From Coffea arabica (lineage: Eukaryota > Streptophyta > Magnoliopsida > Gentianales > Rubiaceae): a stretch of DNA of 64,000 bases. The DNA is taken from assembly GCF_036785885.1 (NCBI RefSeq), contig NC_092329.1:1798001-1862000 (forward strand). Reading direction: 5' to 3'. Under the pieces are notes generated by a model. That model saw only the letters and a list, made by a program, of their open reading frames with translations, was not told the origin of the DNA and made no database searches. Position numbers and translations under genes: made by a program. Below are positions 1 to 13,051 of this stretch, piece after piece (position 1 is the stretch's first letter; each line of letters begins with the position of its first letter).

Positions 1-1084
1 ATTGTATAAAAGACATAAAGTTATTATTTAAAAAATGAGGGACGAAAAATTTTTTTTTAACAAAATATAAGAAACGTTATTAATGATTTCACTTCATTTT
101 ACACCAAATTCAATGAAACGTGTTGTAAAAGATTATCCTACCTACTGATCAGGACTTGCATACGCCTTCAAACTCATCACAGATTTTGTGCACATTGCAA
201 AGAATGTCCTAATCATACAGCAATATGCGCATTAGTAGTAAGGTCGCTGAAATAACTTGATTCAGATGGCATGGATTAATCCAGTATTGTGCTTTTTAAA
301 CTTCAGATGTGACTACAGAAGATCTCCGGATTAGATGAGAAATCGTAAATTTTTTAGAGTCCAAATTGCTGCTCTAATTAATGATTCCTGTTGGCTTCAA
401 AATTGGAACCAAAACCATGAAAATGGATGAGAACTTAGAAAAGAAGATTGTATAACGGTAGCATTTCTAAGGCACAAATCCAATGGTGGTAAAACTGGAA
501 ATATTAAGCCTTGCTTGGATAGCCATTTTTCACCGAAAAATGGTCTTGTTTTCCGTGAACACATTTCCCAATCACCTTTTTACCTCACATACATCAAATT
601 GCTACAGTAATTTTTCAACGAAAAATCCATGGAAAATGCAATCCAAACGCAACCTTAGAGTGCCAAACCTAATTACAGAATCCATCGCACCGCACCACCG
701 CAGGAACGGATGCGATTTTGCACCACCTACTAGGATCATTACAATTACTAATCAGAAGCAGTTAAACCACACCAGTTCCCAGATGAGAAGCTCCAACTGT
801 TAAACTCGTTACAAAATGGGAAAAAGACATATGCAGATATATGTTTAGCACAAAAGAAATTTCTTCTCCATTAACCTGAATACAAAGTACTCCTAAGGAG
901 AAACAGACTAATATAACTCGATCACCAGACTTCCATCTCATAAGCCCGGCAGCTGCTGGTCCTCCATTCAAATGTAACCAACTCTGCATCTAGCATCATA
1001 TTTTCAGCTGAGAGCAAAACAAAAGGCAACTTAGTAGATGGAGTAGGAAATCAAAGGGACGTAACCCCTCTCTCATAATCACCG
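1..1084. other. Left-edge intergenic DNA and FKBP 3' flank
   Basis: No coding region is recognisable here. The right part is probably the 3' UTR of the minus-strand FKBP gene, whose stop codon lies at 1085-1087. An open frame of 106 codons on the plus strand at 483-803 has no family resemblance and covers a MITE-like inverted repeat at about 511-652, so I do not treat it as a gene. Confidence 0.6.
511..652. mobile_element. Small MITE-like inverted-repeat element
   Basis: The ends are imperfect inverted repeats. The left end reads TTGCTTGGATAGCCATTTTT, and the reverse complement of the right end reads TTGCGTTTGGATTGCATTTT. The interior carries a CTACAGTAATTTTT segment that recurs near 52955, so this is a dispersed family. 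About 142 bp, no coding capacity. I could not find a clean target-site duplication, so the superfamily is unassigned; hAT-like is possible. Confidence 0.45.
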
Positions 1085-4000
1085 TCATTGTCCTTCCGGT
1101 GGTTTTACTTCTAGGAGCTCAATGTTCAGATCAAACGTTGCCCCTGGCTGTAAAGTTATATCCACAAACTCAGTCATATCAGCACAAAGATCAGAATCAC
1201 ATTTACACCCATGTTATAACATATCAAGACCTCCTAAATTAAAAGATAAATAGCGACTTTTTTTTTTTTTGTGGCCATGGTGGTGGGGAGAAAAGAAACC
1301 TAATAGAGAGAGTACTAGATGAGATAGCTTCATATTACTCCCCCCACTTTCTTAAATTGACAAAGTCTCTTTTCTTTTCCTGAATATATAGGAGCTAGGA
1401 TCTTAATAGCCCCCCGATGTTTTTATGCATTGGGAAGTTTTCCATGTTGAAACCAAAAGAACAGTTAACCTCGTTTTCACAGGGTAGGCCAATTGCCACT
1501 TAGGTAACCAGTAACAACTAACAACTGCTCATTGGCTAGATTTTGGTTACTGAAGTTCAAAATCTACCACTTTCTTACATCTTATATCTCCCCTTGCAAA
1601 AATCAATAGTTGGAGACAATAGAACATGGAACCTAAATTGTCGAAACACAGTGGCTCCTCCTCTCTCAAGTCAAAAATTCAGGGAAAGGCCACCAGTCCA
1701 GAACTTTTTTCTTCTTCGCTTTTGGACAAAAACTAACTCTAGCATCTACTTGGCATGAAGTTTAGGTTTACTTATAGCTCAGACTGGGAATACTACAAGT
1801 AATAAGACTGTTCTTGGGGCAAACATATTGTTTGGTAAAAATAAAAAGAAAAACCAGACATGGGATAAATTACCGGTATCTCATTCATTCCCTTTGGGCC
1901 ATATCCAGCTTCTGGAGGAACAACCACAGTCCTCTTCACAGCAAGAATGAAAAATCAAAAGCAAACAGGACATTAGTAAGAAGACTGAACATCGAACACA
2001 AGAAACAGAGGCATCTAACAAGAAGTGAAACTACAATTGCTTTTGGTGTCAAACTGTCACTAAAAATAGAGTGCATCATCACCTTTCCCCCAACTTTCAT
2101 TCCTTCAGTTATTGTGTACATGGCCTTCGGAGGCTTTGGTGCAGCCTGTGCAGAAAATAAACCATTCGGATTGTCTACAAACTCACGCTTCCGTTCTTTT
2201 CCTGGGAGAGCCCCAACCTGGAACTCGTAAGGCTATTTGAAAAACAAAACAAGTTTCAGTCAGTAGTTATTCCATTCACCCCTGAGTTTCACAATATGCT
2301 CCTGCATTAACTGACCATTATGGAATTATAATGCTACTGTCGACAGACAAAAGATAGAGAAAACCTGAGCAATGATGCGATTTCCAGCCAAAAGCTTAGA
2401 TTCTCGACTCGACACTGCTGTAATACCGCGGTACAGGCAGTCAAAATGAACCTATAAGGGTAGATTACAGAAGGTCAAAGTTGATTTCATTGGCCAGAAG
2501 CAGATGATAGACAGCAACCAACACACCTGCACTATTGATCCTTTTTCAGCAACAGGACCCCTTCCTTCAACGATATCATAGTATTTTAGTCCGTCATCTG
2601 TGTCAAAAGAAGTTATACAGACCAAACAAAAACAGAGATGGAGTGCTCATGCCTGATCATATGAAAACTACCAAATTTGCTGGAAAGCTAAATTATAATA
2701 CGACAGACTTTATTGCAATTAATAGTGAATGGATACTTCACCGCCTTGTTTCATTTGACTCGGACATTATTGAATAAATAGCTCTCACAGCTTCAGTGCA
2801 AAGTACTTTTTCAAGGCACCTAGACAGTTTGAGCTGAGATTATCAGCCTTATCCATCTCAAAGCAAAAGCAAGAAACCTTTAGATACCAGTAGTTGAAAT
2901 CAAAACTGAAAGCAAGGAAAACAGCAATGGGTAGGGAGGCACAGCTCTAAGTAAAATTTCTTGTGTGGTGACACTGTAAGTGATATTTGGGGAAGAAATT
3001 TCATTCATTTATTTTATCCTAATATCCAGAGATGTAGCCGGAACATGACATTAGGCAGTCAGTAATTAGTCAATCCTCGGGCACTAACAGAATGCAAAAT
3101 AAACAGAACCACCCTCAATTTTACTACTTCACATTGTTCTCAAAATCAACAGAGTATTGTGATATCTGTCCTCAGTGCCCACCCATAAGAGAACCTTAAA
3201 CAGTTTTCCAACCATCACTAGGCAGAAATTGGTCTAGAGAAGGAATAAGATTCGTTCATCAGAGCCACGGCCATGTGGGAAAGTATGGTTCAAATTGCCT
3301 GCCATGGTGAATCGTAAAGCAGCAAAACTGGAAGCTTAGGGCTAAAAAGAAGATTTCTTTTCCCACCCCAAGCCTCACACTCATGTGGAGCTCCTAAAAT
3401 TTCGTCAAGCCTCACAGAATGAAATTGCAGTCTGACTGGTACTCTACAATCAATCATCGAAGTATATCTCTTCTCAATAACACCCAAATATGGTACACCA
3501 AAAGCAAAACTGGCAAATCATTGAGTTCTGGCAAATCCAATTTAATCAACTTGATCTGAAAAATTTGTGGTTTTAGGAGGAAAATTCTGAAGAGAAATAA
3601 TCAGATGAGCAAATTTTAAATGACGATGGGGCTAGGAAGTTTTAGGCTATGGAAACAAAGAGAAGTGCATCTTGCGGAACAGTAGGAAAAAATGAAAATG
3701 AAAATTCGAAGAGATAAGGTGCGAGCATTAAAGAAAGGAGTCAAGAACACAACTTTTGAGGCTTTTCGCAGCTCAAAACAACGTAAAGAACGATTACCAC
3801 TTGGGCCTTAAGATTGCTGCTTACTGGTCTTTATTGGCTACATGATTCGAAGATTACATAGAAAGATTCCAACATAACAAACAGAGAGATGAACCAAAAG
3901 GTGAACGACTACAAAATTAGCAAAAGAACAAACCAAAATTAGCAATGAAATGCTACAAAACAAAGTCACTCTCTTGGGAAATACCATAAAACAAAACAAA

Positions 4001-4356
4001 CACAGTGAAATACTACGAAATCAAAGTCACTCTGTTGTGTATACGGAAATTAGCAAGAATAAGTGAAATAAAACAACAGAAAGATGAACCAGGAAAGACT
4101 GACAGCTGGTGAGGTAATCTTCGAGAGGAATGGCCTTTTTGGTGCGCCTCTCTCTGGCTAGCAATGGATGGATGGGCAGAGTAAGGTTGAGAGGAGGCAG
4201 CAGGGATATCAAAATTGCGGACCTTCTGGAGATGATCATGGGCACTGGCAGCACAACAAGTTGCTTTGTTCGGCCGGTGGCTTCAACCGAACCATGCCAA
4301 GCACTGCTAATTCTACTAGTAATAAAGCATTTCTCCAAGCTGTGGAATGAAGCCAT
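1085..4356 (-). CDS. FKBP18: FKBP-type PPIase-like protein, plastid (FKBP18-like)
   Basis: Six exons join in frame to 227 aa: 4104-4356, 2527-2597, 2365-2451, 2083-2232, 1874-1933 and 1085-1147. Residues 1-84 look like a bipartite plastid/lumen signal: a Ser/basic start, then twin arginines before a hydrophobic run (RRSAILISLLP), then a processing-like site near PLLARE. The rest is an FKBP fold (DGLKYYDIVEG, GMKVGGKRTVVVPPEAGYG, IPPGATFDLNIELLEV) with an insertion around KERKREFVDNPNG that I remember from FKBP18. The usual length of that protein is about 230 aa, so the fit is good. The active-site F-D pair and the pocket Trp of FKBP12 are not conserved, so isomerase activity may be weak and a chaperone or assembly role is more likely (inference). 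The start was chosen because it gives the transit peptide. Confidence 0.88.
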
Positions 4357-5458
4357 GGAACAACTCCAAATTAACCACCACCAAGGTCCAAGTTTTTCTT
4401 GGGTCCTTTTCCCTCTTTCGCGATTTCTGTTCTGTTAGCATAAAATGTGTTTATCCATCTGCATTATCCGCAACCCCGTTTGCACTGAATTTGTGGCGAC
4501 TACAAGCACTCAACCATCATCCGCTTCGTCTTCGGTAAATATTCGCTTGCAGGCTATAAAGGGTCCACGGATTTCATTTTTGGGTAATTTTCATAGACAG
4601 CCCCTGAGGTTTTAGAAGTGGCAAGTAGCGACCAAAAGTTTTATACAAAATTGGGACGTGTCCATTCATGATTCATCCATCATTGCGTGAACAATTTTAT
4701 ACGGAAAAAAAAAAAATACTGGTTCACCTTGTATTTGCCTTTCTTCTTATTTTTTCCAATAAAATCACTTAGAAGAAATCATTTATACATCGATCGGTAG
4801 TGTATATACTAACGAATTTCTTTAAATATATGATATATATATATAATTTTTAATGTTTAAATTCAAATTTAAATGATGTGATATTTATTCAATTCCATCG
4901 ACACATATATTGATAGTATAGAAAAAATTAATTCAATTAACCTTTTATATGCTGACAGGACGGGGTATATATATATCATAAATGATATATATAATATATA
5001 TTGTTACCCCGTTCTTTAGAAAAAATGACGGTGGAATTCTTTAGGAATGCAGTTTTGACTCAGTGGCGTTGGTGCCATGGATTTTGGGGGTTCATTTAGA
5101 CAGCACAGCAGTACAAAATCATCCATCCTGAAATGTAAAAATGTGAAGAAGACGCTGAAAAAGAAGGAAGAAAACTCTAACGAGCTGAGCTGGCCAGCTG
5201 GGGTTGGTATACATTATGCTATGAACAGGTGCAATTGTTCTCTCTTCCACCCAAACAAAAGAAAGAAAGAAAGAAAAAAAAAAAGCATCAGCAGCGGCAA
5301 GTAAGAACTAAGAAGGGCTTTTTGACCTTTTCTTAGGCTAGGCCTGGCCCCCTCATCCACTCTCACAATAAATAGTGATACACAAATATATGGAGTAATA
5401 TACAAGAAGGGTGAGGTCAGGAAGTATGGCTATCAAAATGGGGTTCCTGAGTGTCTGA
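4357..5458. other. Intergenic DNA between FKBP18-like and first MLO gene
   Basis: AT-rich spacer with no coding region I can support. It should contain the 5' leader and promoter of the FKBP gene on the left and the 3' UTR of the MLO gene on the right. A repeat related to one at about 19.95-20.11 kb lies at 4771-4945. Confidence 0.6.
4771..4945. repeat. MITE-like repeat, copy 1
   Basis: It starts with TTAGAAGAAATCATTTATAC and ends with a TTGATAGTATAG...TTAATTC segment. The same left and right end types occur at about 19948-20110 (TTAGAAAAAATTCAATACGT and TGATAGAGTGTATATAAGAT). The two copies are diverged and AT-rich, with no coding capacity, and look like members of one small non-autonomous family. 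Confidence 0.35.
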
Positions 5459-8400
5459 TCAGGGGGCGCTGAGCAGATCACCGACATCGTTGGGAGGAGG
5501 AGTATGAGGAGGGTCGGGAATGTCCACACTGGCAGTGATGTTAGCCGCGCTGCTATGCTGCCCGTGGGGCTTCCGCAACTCCAAACCACTCATCTCCAAG
5601 CCCGACGTCGACGATGGACCTGCAGCAAGCTTTGGGGAATTCTCGGGCGATTCGACGGGGCTCCCTCCCAGCCTCTGCTTTTGAGGCGTGCCGGGCTTGA
5701 CGTTGTTTTTCTTTTTGGCGTTCAAAGTCCATTTCGTGAGCGCCTTTTTAGTTTGTTCGTCGAATATGGATTTCTTAATATGCGAACCCATCTGAGAAGA
5801 AGAATCAGAAAAAAAAAAAATTAAGCACCTCTCATTCACTCACTTAACACACCTGATCGTTCGAAAGTGGATCAGAAGAAGACTACAAGAGCGTAGCTGA
5901 CCTGTGTAACGAGAGCGTAGAGGGGAAGTGTGATGTAGCTGCACAATACTTGGACGGCTACCCTGCTCCAACATATTACTTATGAATCATGAAACTTATG
6001 ATTAATGATAAAAAAAATAATAATAATTTTTGTCAACCACGCAAACATCAGAGACTCCAGTCCCTTGTTGGCTGCTAAGTAGTAGTAGTAGTAGTGTTAC
6101 TTACCCCATGACAACTCTCAGAATGGAAAGTTCGAGGCCCTCGTAAAAGCACGAATGGATGCCAAATTCATACTGCAACACAAAAACAAAAAAAACTACC
6201 ATTATTATTGTTATCTGCCTGATTCCTCCAACTGCAGTAAACGTAAAAAGTAGAAGCCACTTTCATTACCGTCGTCCAAATGAGGAATGTTATCTCGAAG
6301 GCATTCTGCAACATAAAAGACAGAACCCAACCGAACCATAATTAGATGCTACCGTACCGGCAGAAAAAAGCCAACTTATGTTGAAAAGAAAGGGCCAATT
6401 TATCATTACATTATTATGTTTTGTACCTGGAAGAGGGTAAAATGGATAAGATGTAGGATGAGATGAGGTCTGCTGAACCAAAAGTGTCTGTCTGAGACTT
6501 GAACAAGGGGTATGCCCTGGACTACAGCATGTCTTTCTTGGATTTCAACCGCCATCTGTGTTATAATTGCCTGCAGCTTCGTGCCAACTGCTAGTATGGT
6601 CTTTAACCAAATTATGTTAGTTATTCCCACCTCTGTTCCTTTTCTGTATTCCTTTACCTTTTTTTTTTTTTTTGTTTGTAAGCACCGGAACAAAGCACCG
6701 GAACAAAGCACCAGAACAAAGCATAAAACTCTTACCACTAGGGGCATTAGAGACAGCCACATCATAATCTGTGATCCTGAAACAAGTAATATACATGGAG
6801 TTGGCCTTCACCTTACGATGCATCCACACACATAGTTTTAAGACCTCATCTCAAATATATATATATAGGATCGACAAAGAGTATACAATGGGGAAGGAAG
6901 GAAAACCCACCGCCTACATTGAGTAGCAGATAGATCACTGCTGAAGCCCATAATGTTGGACTAGAAGGAAAATTTAAAAAAAAAAAAAAAAAAAATCAGA
7001 TGGGGCTTATTTGTGGCTCATATCAAAAGCAACATGTTTATTTCAACCTTATACTGTAGCTCTAACAATACATAAAAAAAGCGGTACCTGATTCCCACAA
7101 CGATCTTGAAGTCATCTTCTAACGACCTTCTGATGTATTTTTGAAAGTCAAACTTACTTCCTGGAGCCAAATGGACCTAAAGCAGCATAAAGAGTATTAT
7201 TATGCATATTTCTGAAAATCCAAGAATTCAGAAATTCTGGATTTTAAGAAACTTTACCGAAATGAATCCATGGCGCATGGTCATGTAGTCAGCTTTACGA
7301 ACGGACCTAAAAAATTGTCGGTAAAAGCATACCTGAAAGGCTTGAGCTTGTTAACAGTCAGGTCAAAGTAAGGACATTTGAAGATGGTAAATCAGAAACT
7401 GCATCAAATATACTACGTCAAGTCTGCCAACAGCCTCTTGGGCTGCTGGTACCACCAAGACATGCCTCCCACCTTGCCACTTAATCGTGGCGTCCTCCGA
7501 CAGGAAAATCCCGTCGGCTCCCCCTCCCCTTGGACTACACAAGATCATACTCAGATAAACAGACCTTCATACTGAACAACACAACTGCCTCGATACTTTC
7601 CGTTGACAAATAGAAAGGATACAAGCTGTTCCTACATGGTGTTTCCAAAATGGAGACATATAACGGTGGACAATTTTGCATGGAGTAAAATTGAGTTTTC
7701 TACTTGAACTCTATTCTGATTCACAGAAATCTAATTCTCAGCCAAAAAGAAGAAATTTAAAGACTGTCTGATGTCAGTAAAGCAAGATGATATTATTGTC
7801 ATTTCGTACTAGTATAGTATAATACATTTGTTGGATTATGAGAGAGAGAGAGAGGGAGATCTGGAGAGAGTAGCAGCAGCAGAAGCATGGAATCAGGACC
7901 TCATCTAAGTAATCCTTGGGTTATCATACCAACTTTTAGAACAACTTCTATGTAAATAACAGTTCCAGGACAAGTCACACTTGCATCCATTCTTTGTCAG
8001 ACATACAGACATAAGTTTAAACCACATAGAGTAGGCAATGTATTATCCCATTTCTTTTAGTTTGTGAATGTGCTTCTTTCTTCTATAAGGGCATAAACGG
8101 AATATGAAGAGAATTTATTGACTGCGAATAGGCATTTTGCAGGCGAAGTTACACCATTTTTAAGGGTATAAAAAGTTTGGCCATTTCCAGAAACCAATTT
8201 ATTAGGAAAATCAATGGTCTTTCTTTCTGCTAATAATGATTTTACCATTTTCTAGTAGTTGTAGTTCGCATGTGATCGGATGCTCAAAGTAACCTCCGCT
8301 TAAAGTTCATAGAATACAAGGCAAAAGAATAAGGATCACTGGAGTTATGAAACTCAAAGGATCAATCAAGAAGAACGCTACTACGATGAGCATGAAATTT

Positions 8401-11400
8401 TATCTAAACAGTGCAACATCATTTTAGGGTCATTTATTTCTACCCTGGAAAAATGGAAACACTGAAGCGACCCATAAAATGACATTAATTGTTCTTACAG
8501 GGTAAAATAGTATGGGGTTTCTGGCCATGGAACCAGTATTGTCTCTAACAAATGATGTCTCGTGTGTAAGCCTGAATCTTGAATTATCTGCAAGACAGGG
8601 ACACAAAAGAAGCAGACAGTTTTAGAACAAAAGTACTAACCTTACCATCCTTAGGGTCTCAGATTATCCAGGGACAATTGACGCACTGTAACTTGGGGGA
8701 AAAAAAGACGTCGAAAAATAAAAATGTAACCATCAGACACTACCGTTGGATGCTTCAGTTTCACGAACTGCCTCCCGTTCCCATTCCTTCCATCCACGAG
8801 TCTATGCATAATACGAACCACTTAGTAGAGATCAAATTCAATGAAGACACAGGGCAATAAAAGATGGTCTACATTGGAAACTCAAGCGTATGATAAGGGA
8901 GAACTTCTGCTGACCAAAGCAGGTCAAATTAATCTCAGGACATCTCCTAATTCTTCTCCTACTCGTGTGCTACTGTTTGTGCCAATGTTAAGAAGACCAT
9001 ACCACATGACAAAAAGACTTTAAAGAAATCCCACCTGCAATCTTCCAAGGGTCATCGTCATGGCACCAAAAATTACATGGAATACGGCCAAGAAAAATAT
9101 GAAGATATGTAGCTGGTGCAACCCATTGACAGATATAACAGGTACATATTCCTGTCATGAAAAATCTCTTCTGTTTTAGCGCCAAAGAGAGAAAATCCAT
9201 AGTCGGTACACAATGGATGCTCTTATGAAATGTTCAACATCTACGGATGTGTAAGTCTGAGAATTGGTAATTTAAATGCAGATGAAAATCTTACCATTAC
9301 TTACACTTGTACCTGGAGACTGATAGAAGATGCTTCTTTGGTAAATACAGATGTTATGCTCAGCTAAGTAAAAGGGGACTCTCAAATACATATGTTATGC
9401 TCAACTAAGTATATTCTCACCAGAAAAACCGTGAGTTGTGTATTTTGCTCTTCCATGAGCTTCCTACTATAGCAAGTTAACTGAAAACATCTGGATGGTA
9501 CCGAACTCATGACAATTCAATCTGGGCAATGTGCACTGTGCAATTTTGATAATAGAATCCAGTACCACTGTGACACTTCGGTTTTTTGGTACTGGAAATG
9601 TATCATACAACTCCTACGTCGTCTTCAAATGGATCCTTTTAATAGATTCTTCTTTCCTTGTGTCTCTGTCTTTCAAATGGCATGCATCTTAATGGAAGCC
9701 ATGCTAAGCAGTGTTCCCCAACTTGAGGATAGCATCCTTGAAATATTGTGGTCTCAGTGAAGCTTTCTAAGAGATTAGCTCTAAAAGTCTTTGCCAAGCC
9801 ATATACTATTAGGAATTCTAATCCTATGTGACATTGCATTTCTGTTCAGATAATCCTTTTCAGAAACACATCTGTAATGCCTTAAGAGACAGAGAGACAG
9901 TGGAGTAGCAGTTAACTTAAAAACTGCAAACCGTAACACTATGCGGCGAAACAAGATTCCCATCTTACCCCTAGGATGATTCTACCTGAATATATGTAAA
10001 CATTCTCAAGTAACTATAATTCCATGATCCAATCCCGTTGTTACTTCCTCAAATTTGGAAAGCAGGAAGTTGGATCCACACCAAGTTGAATTTCTGTGTA
10101 GCACGTGAATAAAAGGAATGATATTATTCAAATTACAGTCCATCGTAGAGATATATTGGGTGATCTTAATATGTCAAACATATGAAGGTGGACTCCTTGT
10201 CAAAGTGCATCAACATTAATACTTTTTTCCCCGATTGCACCAAAATTTACCCTGAGCCCTCCAATTCAGAGTTTCAGATTTTCTGCTGATAAAGTAATTT
10301 AAGCACCCTACATTGTCAGTTATTATTATTATCTGCAGCAAACCGTGTACTGTATTGTTCTAAATTTGATCATCAGTAGACAGAGGATTCTTACACTTTT
10401 GCATGCGGTTGCTGGAGAGTCTGCTGCCAAAAACCTATGGTCATTCCATAGGAGCCTTCTATGATGTTCTCCCTCAACCTCTGGATCTTTATGGGAACAT
10501 GGTAACATAGTTTCTGCAACCTTTAGAGGAATACAGATTTTGGATATGTAGTTCTGACCAAAAGTCAGAATTAAGGAAATAAATCCCAGAACCATAAGCT
10601 CTGAAAGGATAAAAAAAACAGAAAGAGAGAGATGAGATACGAATAGACCATTGGAAAAGTAAGTTGAGAAACCTTCCTCTTGTTACCCCAAAAGTACTGT
10701 TAAAAAGCCCTTACCGGCTTTAATTTTCTCTAGAGCTTCATTCAGAGCTTCCTTGCGCTTCCTTTGGAAAGTCTGAAAAGATCAGAAAGTAGGAGGTTCA
10801 AAAGCATTGCCATGCATCTAAGTTGACATGAAATATACGTTAAAGTAGCACAGTAGAAACCAGGAAGAAGATGAAGTGTTTTCTGGTTTCAAATATAGAA
10901 AGGACTCGATGGCTGTGTATATTTCTCAACCAACCATTTCCCGTATGACAGCTCAATATTCAAACAAATGCTTTTCCAATGGCTATCTAATCATGACAGG
11001 ACTAAGAGAGCATTAATGTAGCACAATCCAGTCCTTCCAATGTTTGCGGAGGACTCTGTTTTCGGTACAAAGAAATAGTAGTATCAATTAAGGCGAAAGA
11101 CATTATTTGTTACTCAGTCATGGATGCATCCAAAGATTGGAAACTAAAATGGATCACGCTCCTCTAATCGCTATAAAAGTGATTAAAACTGGAAAGGGCC
11201 TGCAATTGTTCATGTACCCGAACCTCTAATTAACGACCCTTCGTACATTAACTAAATTGCACCTAAGAGATCCGCACCACCAAAAAAAAAATTATGCATG
11301 AAAAGCACGAGGATTGTTTATTAAATCCATCTACAAAATAAGAACCCCATAGTCCTCGTTCCGATGTATTTCTGCCAAGGGAACAACATTTTTTGTGCGA

Positions 11401-11645
11401 AAGATCATAACGCTCGGTTTAAACGAGGAACGGAAAGCCGAAAAGAACACGAAGAAGGCGTAAAAAAAAAAAAAAAAGATACATATATATATATATTTAA
11501 CAAGAAGAAATCGTAGAAGCACCTTCCCGATTCCATGAAGCGCTTTCTCCAACAATATGGAGACAACAACGATGACAGCAGAGACCAATGCAACTGCCCA
11601 GGTGGGTGTCTTCTCCAGAGTCCTTCCTGCACGATCTCCCGCCAT
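5459..11645 (-). CDS. MLO: MLO-like seven-transmembrane protein, clade III type
   Basis: Fifteen exons give 525 aa: 11523-11645, 10715-10772, 10395-10600, 9035-9151, 8744-8801, 8499-8587, 7258-7332, 7088-7176, 6911-6960, 6736-6776, 6427-6600, 6270-6305, 6105-6172, 5902-5962, 5459-5791. All intron phases agree. MLO hallmarks run in order: LEKTPTWAVALV (TM1), ELMVLGFISLIL (TM2), [17 protein letters not shown] (TM3), SRFRLTHETSFVR, CFYRQFFRSVRKADYMTMRHGF, LAVGTKLQAIIT, DRHFWFSRPHLILHLIHF, and [18 protein letters not shown] basic segment with Trp436 after the last TM matches the MLO calmodulin-binding site. RLTHETSFVR, VQGIPLVQ and the lack of a C-terminal DFSF tetrapeptide fit clade III (Arabidopsis MLO5/7/8/9/10 group: pollen tube guidance, synergids). 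The family are plasma-membrane calcium-linked proteins. Clade assignment is from memory and needs a tree. Confidence 0.93.
6681..6719. repeat. Three 13-bp tandem repeats in an MLO intron
   Basis: The unit AGCACCGGAACAA occurs three times head to tail, the third with one change. It sits between a poly-T run and the donor of the 41-nt exon 10 (6736-6776), within about 55 nt of the splice site. Confidence 0.8.
7449..7530 (-). repeat. Dispersed repeat, intronic copy
   Basis: Read on the minus strand, this part of MLO intron 6 (between exons 6 and 7) matches 52574-52670 on the plus strand. Shared blocks include GGGATTTTCC, GTCGGAGGA, ATTAAGTGGCAAGG and CTTGGTGGTAC. By eye the core is over 80% identical across about 65 bp. 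The family is not identified. Confidence 0.55.
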
Positions 11646-13051
11646 TTTCTGTTAAGGGGGCCACACCTTGAGTATATATGATAATGATATGGTACTAGTA
11701 CGATGTTTTTATGGAAGACAGATCAAAGCTGATTTGTTGGTAGAGTAATGGTAAACCCACAACACATGCAAACTAATTCAAGGAAACTCAGGAGTTATGG
11801 AAATTCTTTGATGAAAGGAACCATTGATTTCCTTTCTTTCTCTGTTTTTTCTTTTTCTTTTTGTCGGGGATTTTTAGAATAATGGTATTGACAAAATTGG
11901 AAATGGCTCCAGAACAGGAGATGCCGGTCCGGTGGCGTTTGTGGAATGGTAACGGTACTGAACCGGATTGTACGGACGGAAACGAAGGAGCATATTTTAT
12001 ATACTCCCTCTGTCCCACTTTGATAGTTCTAATTTTTTTTTCACACAGTTTAAGAAAAAGTAATTAACTTTATTGGAAAAATAAATTTAAATTGCTATTT
12101 TTCTGAAATACCCTTCATTAAATAAAATTAGCTTTTCATATATCAATATGTTTTGGAAAATTTAAATGCATTAAATGGGGTAGATTATATTCAATACTAA
12201 CAATCTATATTAAATAAGGTAATTCATAGTAATAACAACTTACATTGAATAAGGGTATTTTAGAGAAATTAAAAGGCAATTACATTTTTCAATTGGAAAG
12301 TGGACTATAATTTAGAACAGACGAAAAAGGATAATAGAACTATTAAAGTGGGACGAGGGGAGTATGTTGCTGCAAATACTATATAGCTGTGAAGTAGTGC
12401 AAGTTATGTCGGGACTCTTTTTTTTTTTTTTTTTTTAATGTTCGTCCTAAAAAGGAAGTATGGGTTCCTTAGACAGGATTTTTGGTCTTTTTTTTTCTTT
12501 TCCCCTCGTAAAAAAAGAAGTATTGCTCTGTCTCTCTCTCTCTCTCCCTCCTTCCAGATGATGATGATGATGGGAGGGGTCCTAAGTGAAATCTTACTAA
12601 CGCAGAGTGTTAGTAGGGATTATATTCATTTATACTTGCAACAATAATAAAGAAAAGAAGAAAGGAAGAAGATAGATCACAACCATTCAACCACAATTCC
12701 CTCCCTTTGCCTATTTTTGTGCGATTTTCAGGATCTTACCAAACTCTCTCTCTGTCTCACGCTCAAGGTTTCCCAGACTAGAAAAATTGATTAGTCCAAT
12801 CCAATAAAATTAACCCCAAAAAGTTGACGACTCAGCCACCGCACCACCACCATCAATGTAGATCGACTCCTTGTAGTTGTACTACCAATAACATTTCGTC
12901 AATCGCGGACTCCGCCATCAATCTTTTTATCTCTCTGATTTTGACAACAACATATAATGGAAGAAAAAAACAACAATGATAACTGAACTGGAGATCTATT
13001 TCTATATATATTTTACGAATCGAAATAAATCAGTATCTTGTTTCCTAAACC
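11646..13051. other. Intergenic DNA between first MLO and PAT genes
   Basis: It holds the upstream region of the clade III MLO gene (minus strand, ATG at 11643-11645) and the 3' flank of the S-acyltransferase gene. A Stowaway-like MITE occupies 12004-12362. A CT microsatellite lies near 12527-12547. No supported gene. Confidence 0.6.
12004..12362. mobile_element. Stowaway-like MITE (Tc1/mariner type)
   Basis: The left end is CTCCCTCTGTCCCACTTTGA, and the right end in reverse complement is CTCCCCTCGTCCCACTTTAA, with similarity continuing through ATAGTTC. TA dinucleotides flank both ends (12002-12003 and 12363-12364). The CTCCCTC terminus and TA target duplication are classic for plant Stowaway elements. 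About 359 bp, AT-rich interior, no coding capacity. It lies roughly 360-720 bp upstream of the clade III MLO start codon. Confidence 0.85.

Noticed and set aside
483-803. 106-codon open frame on the plus strand
   Set aside because: It overlaps the inverted-repeat element at 511-652 and has no family resemblance.
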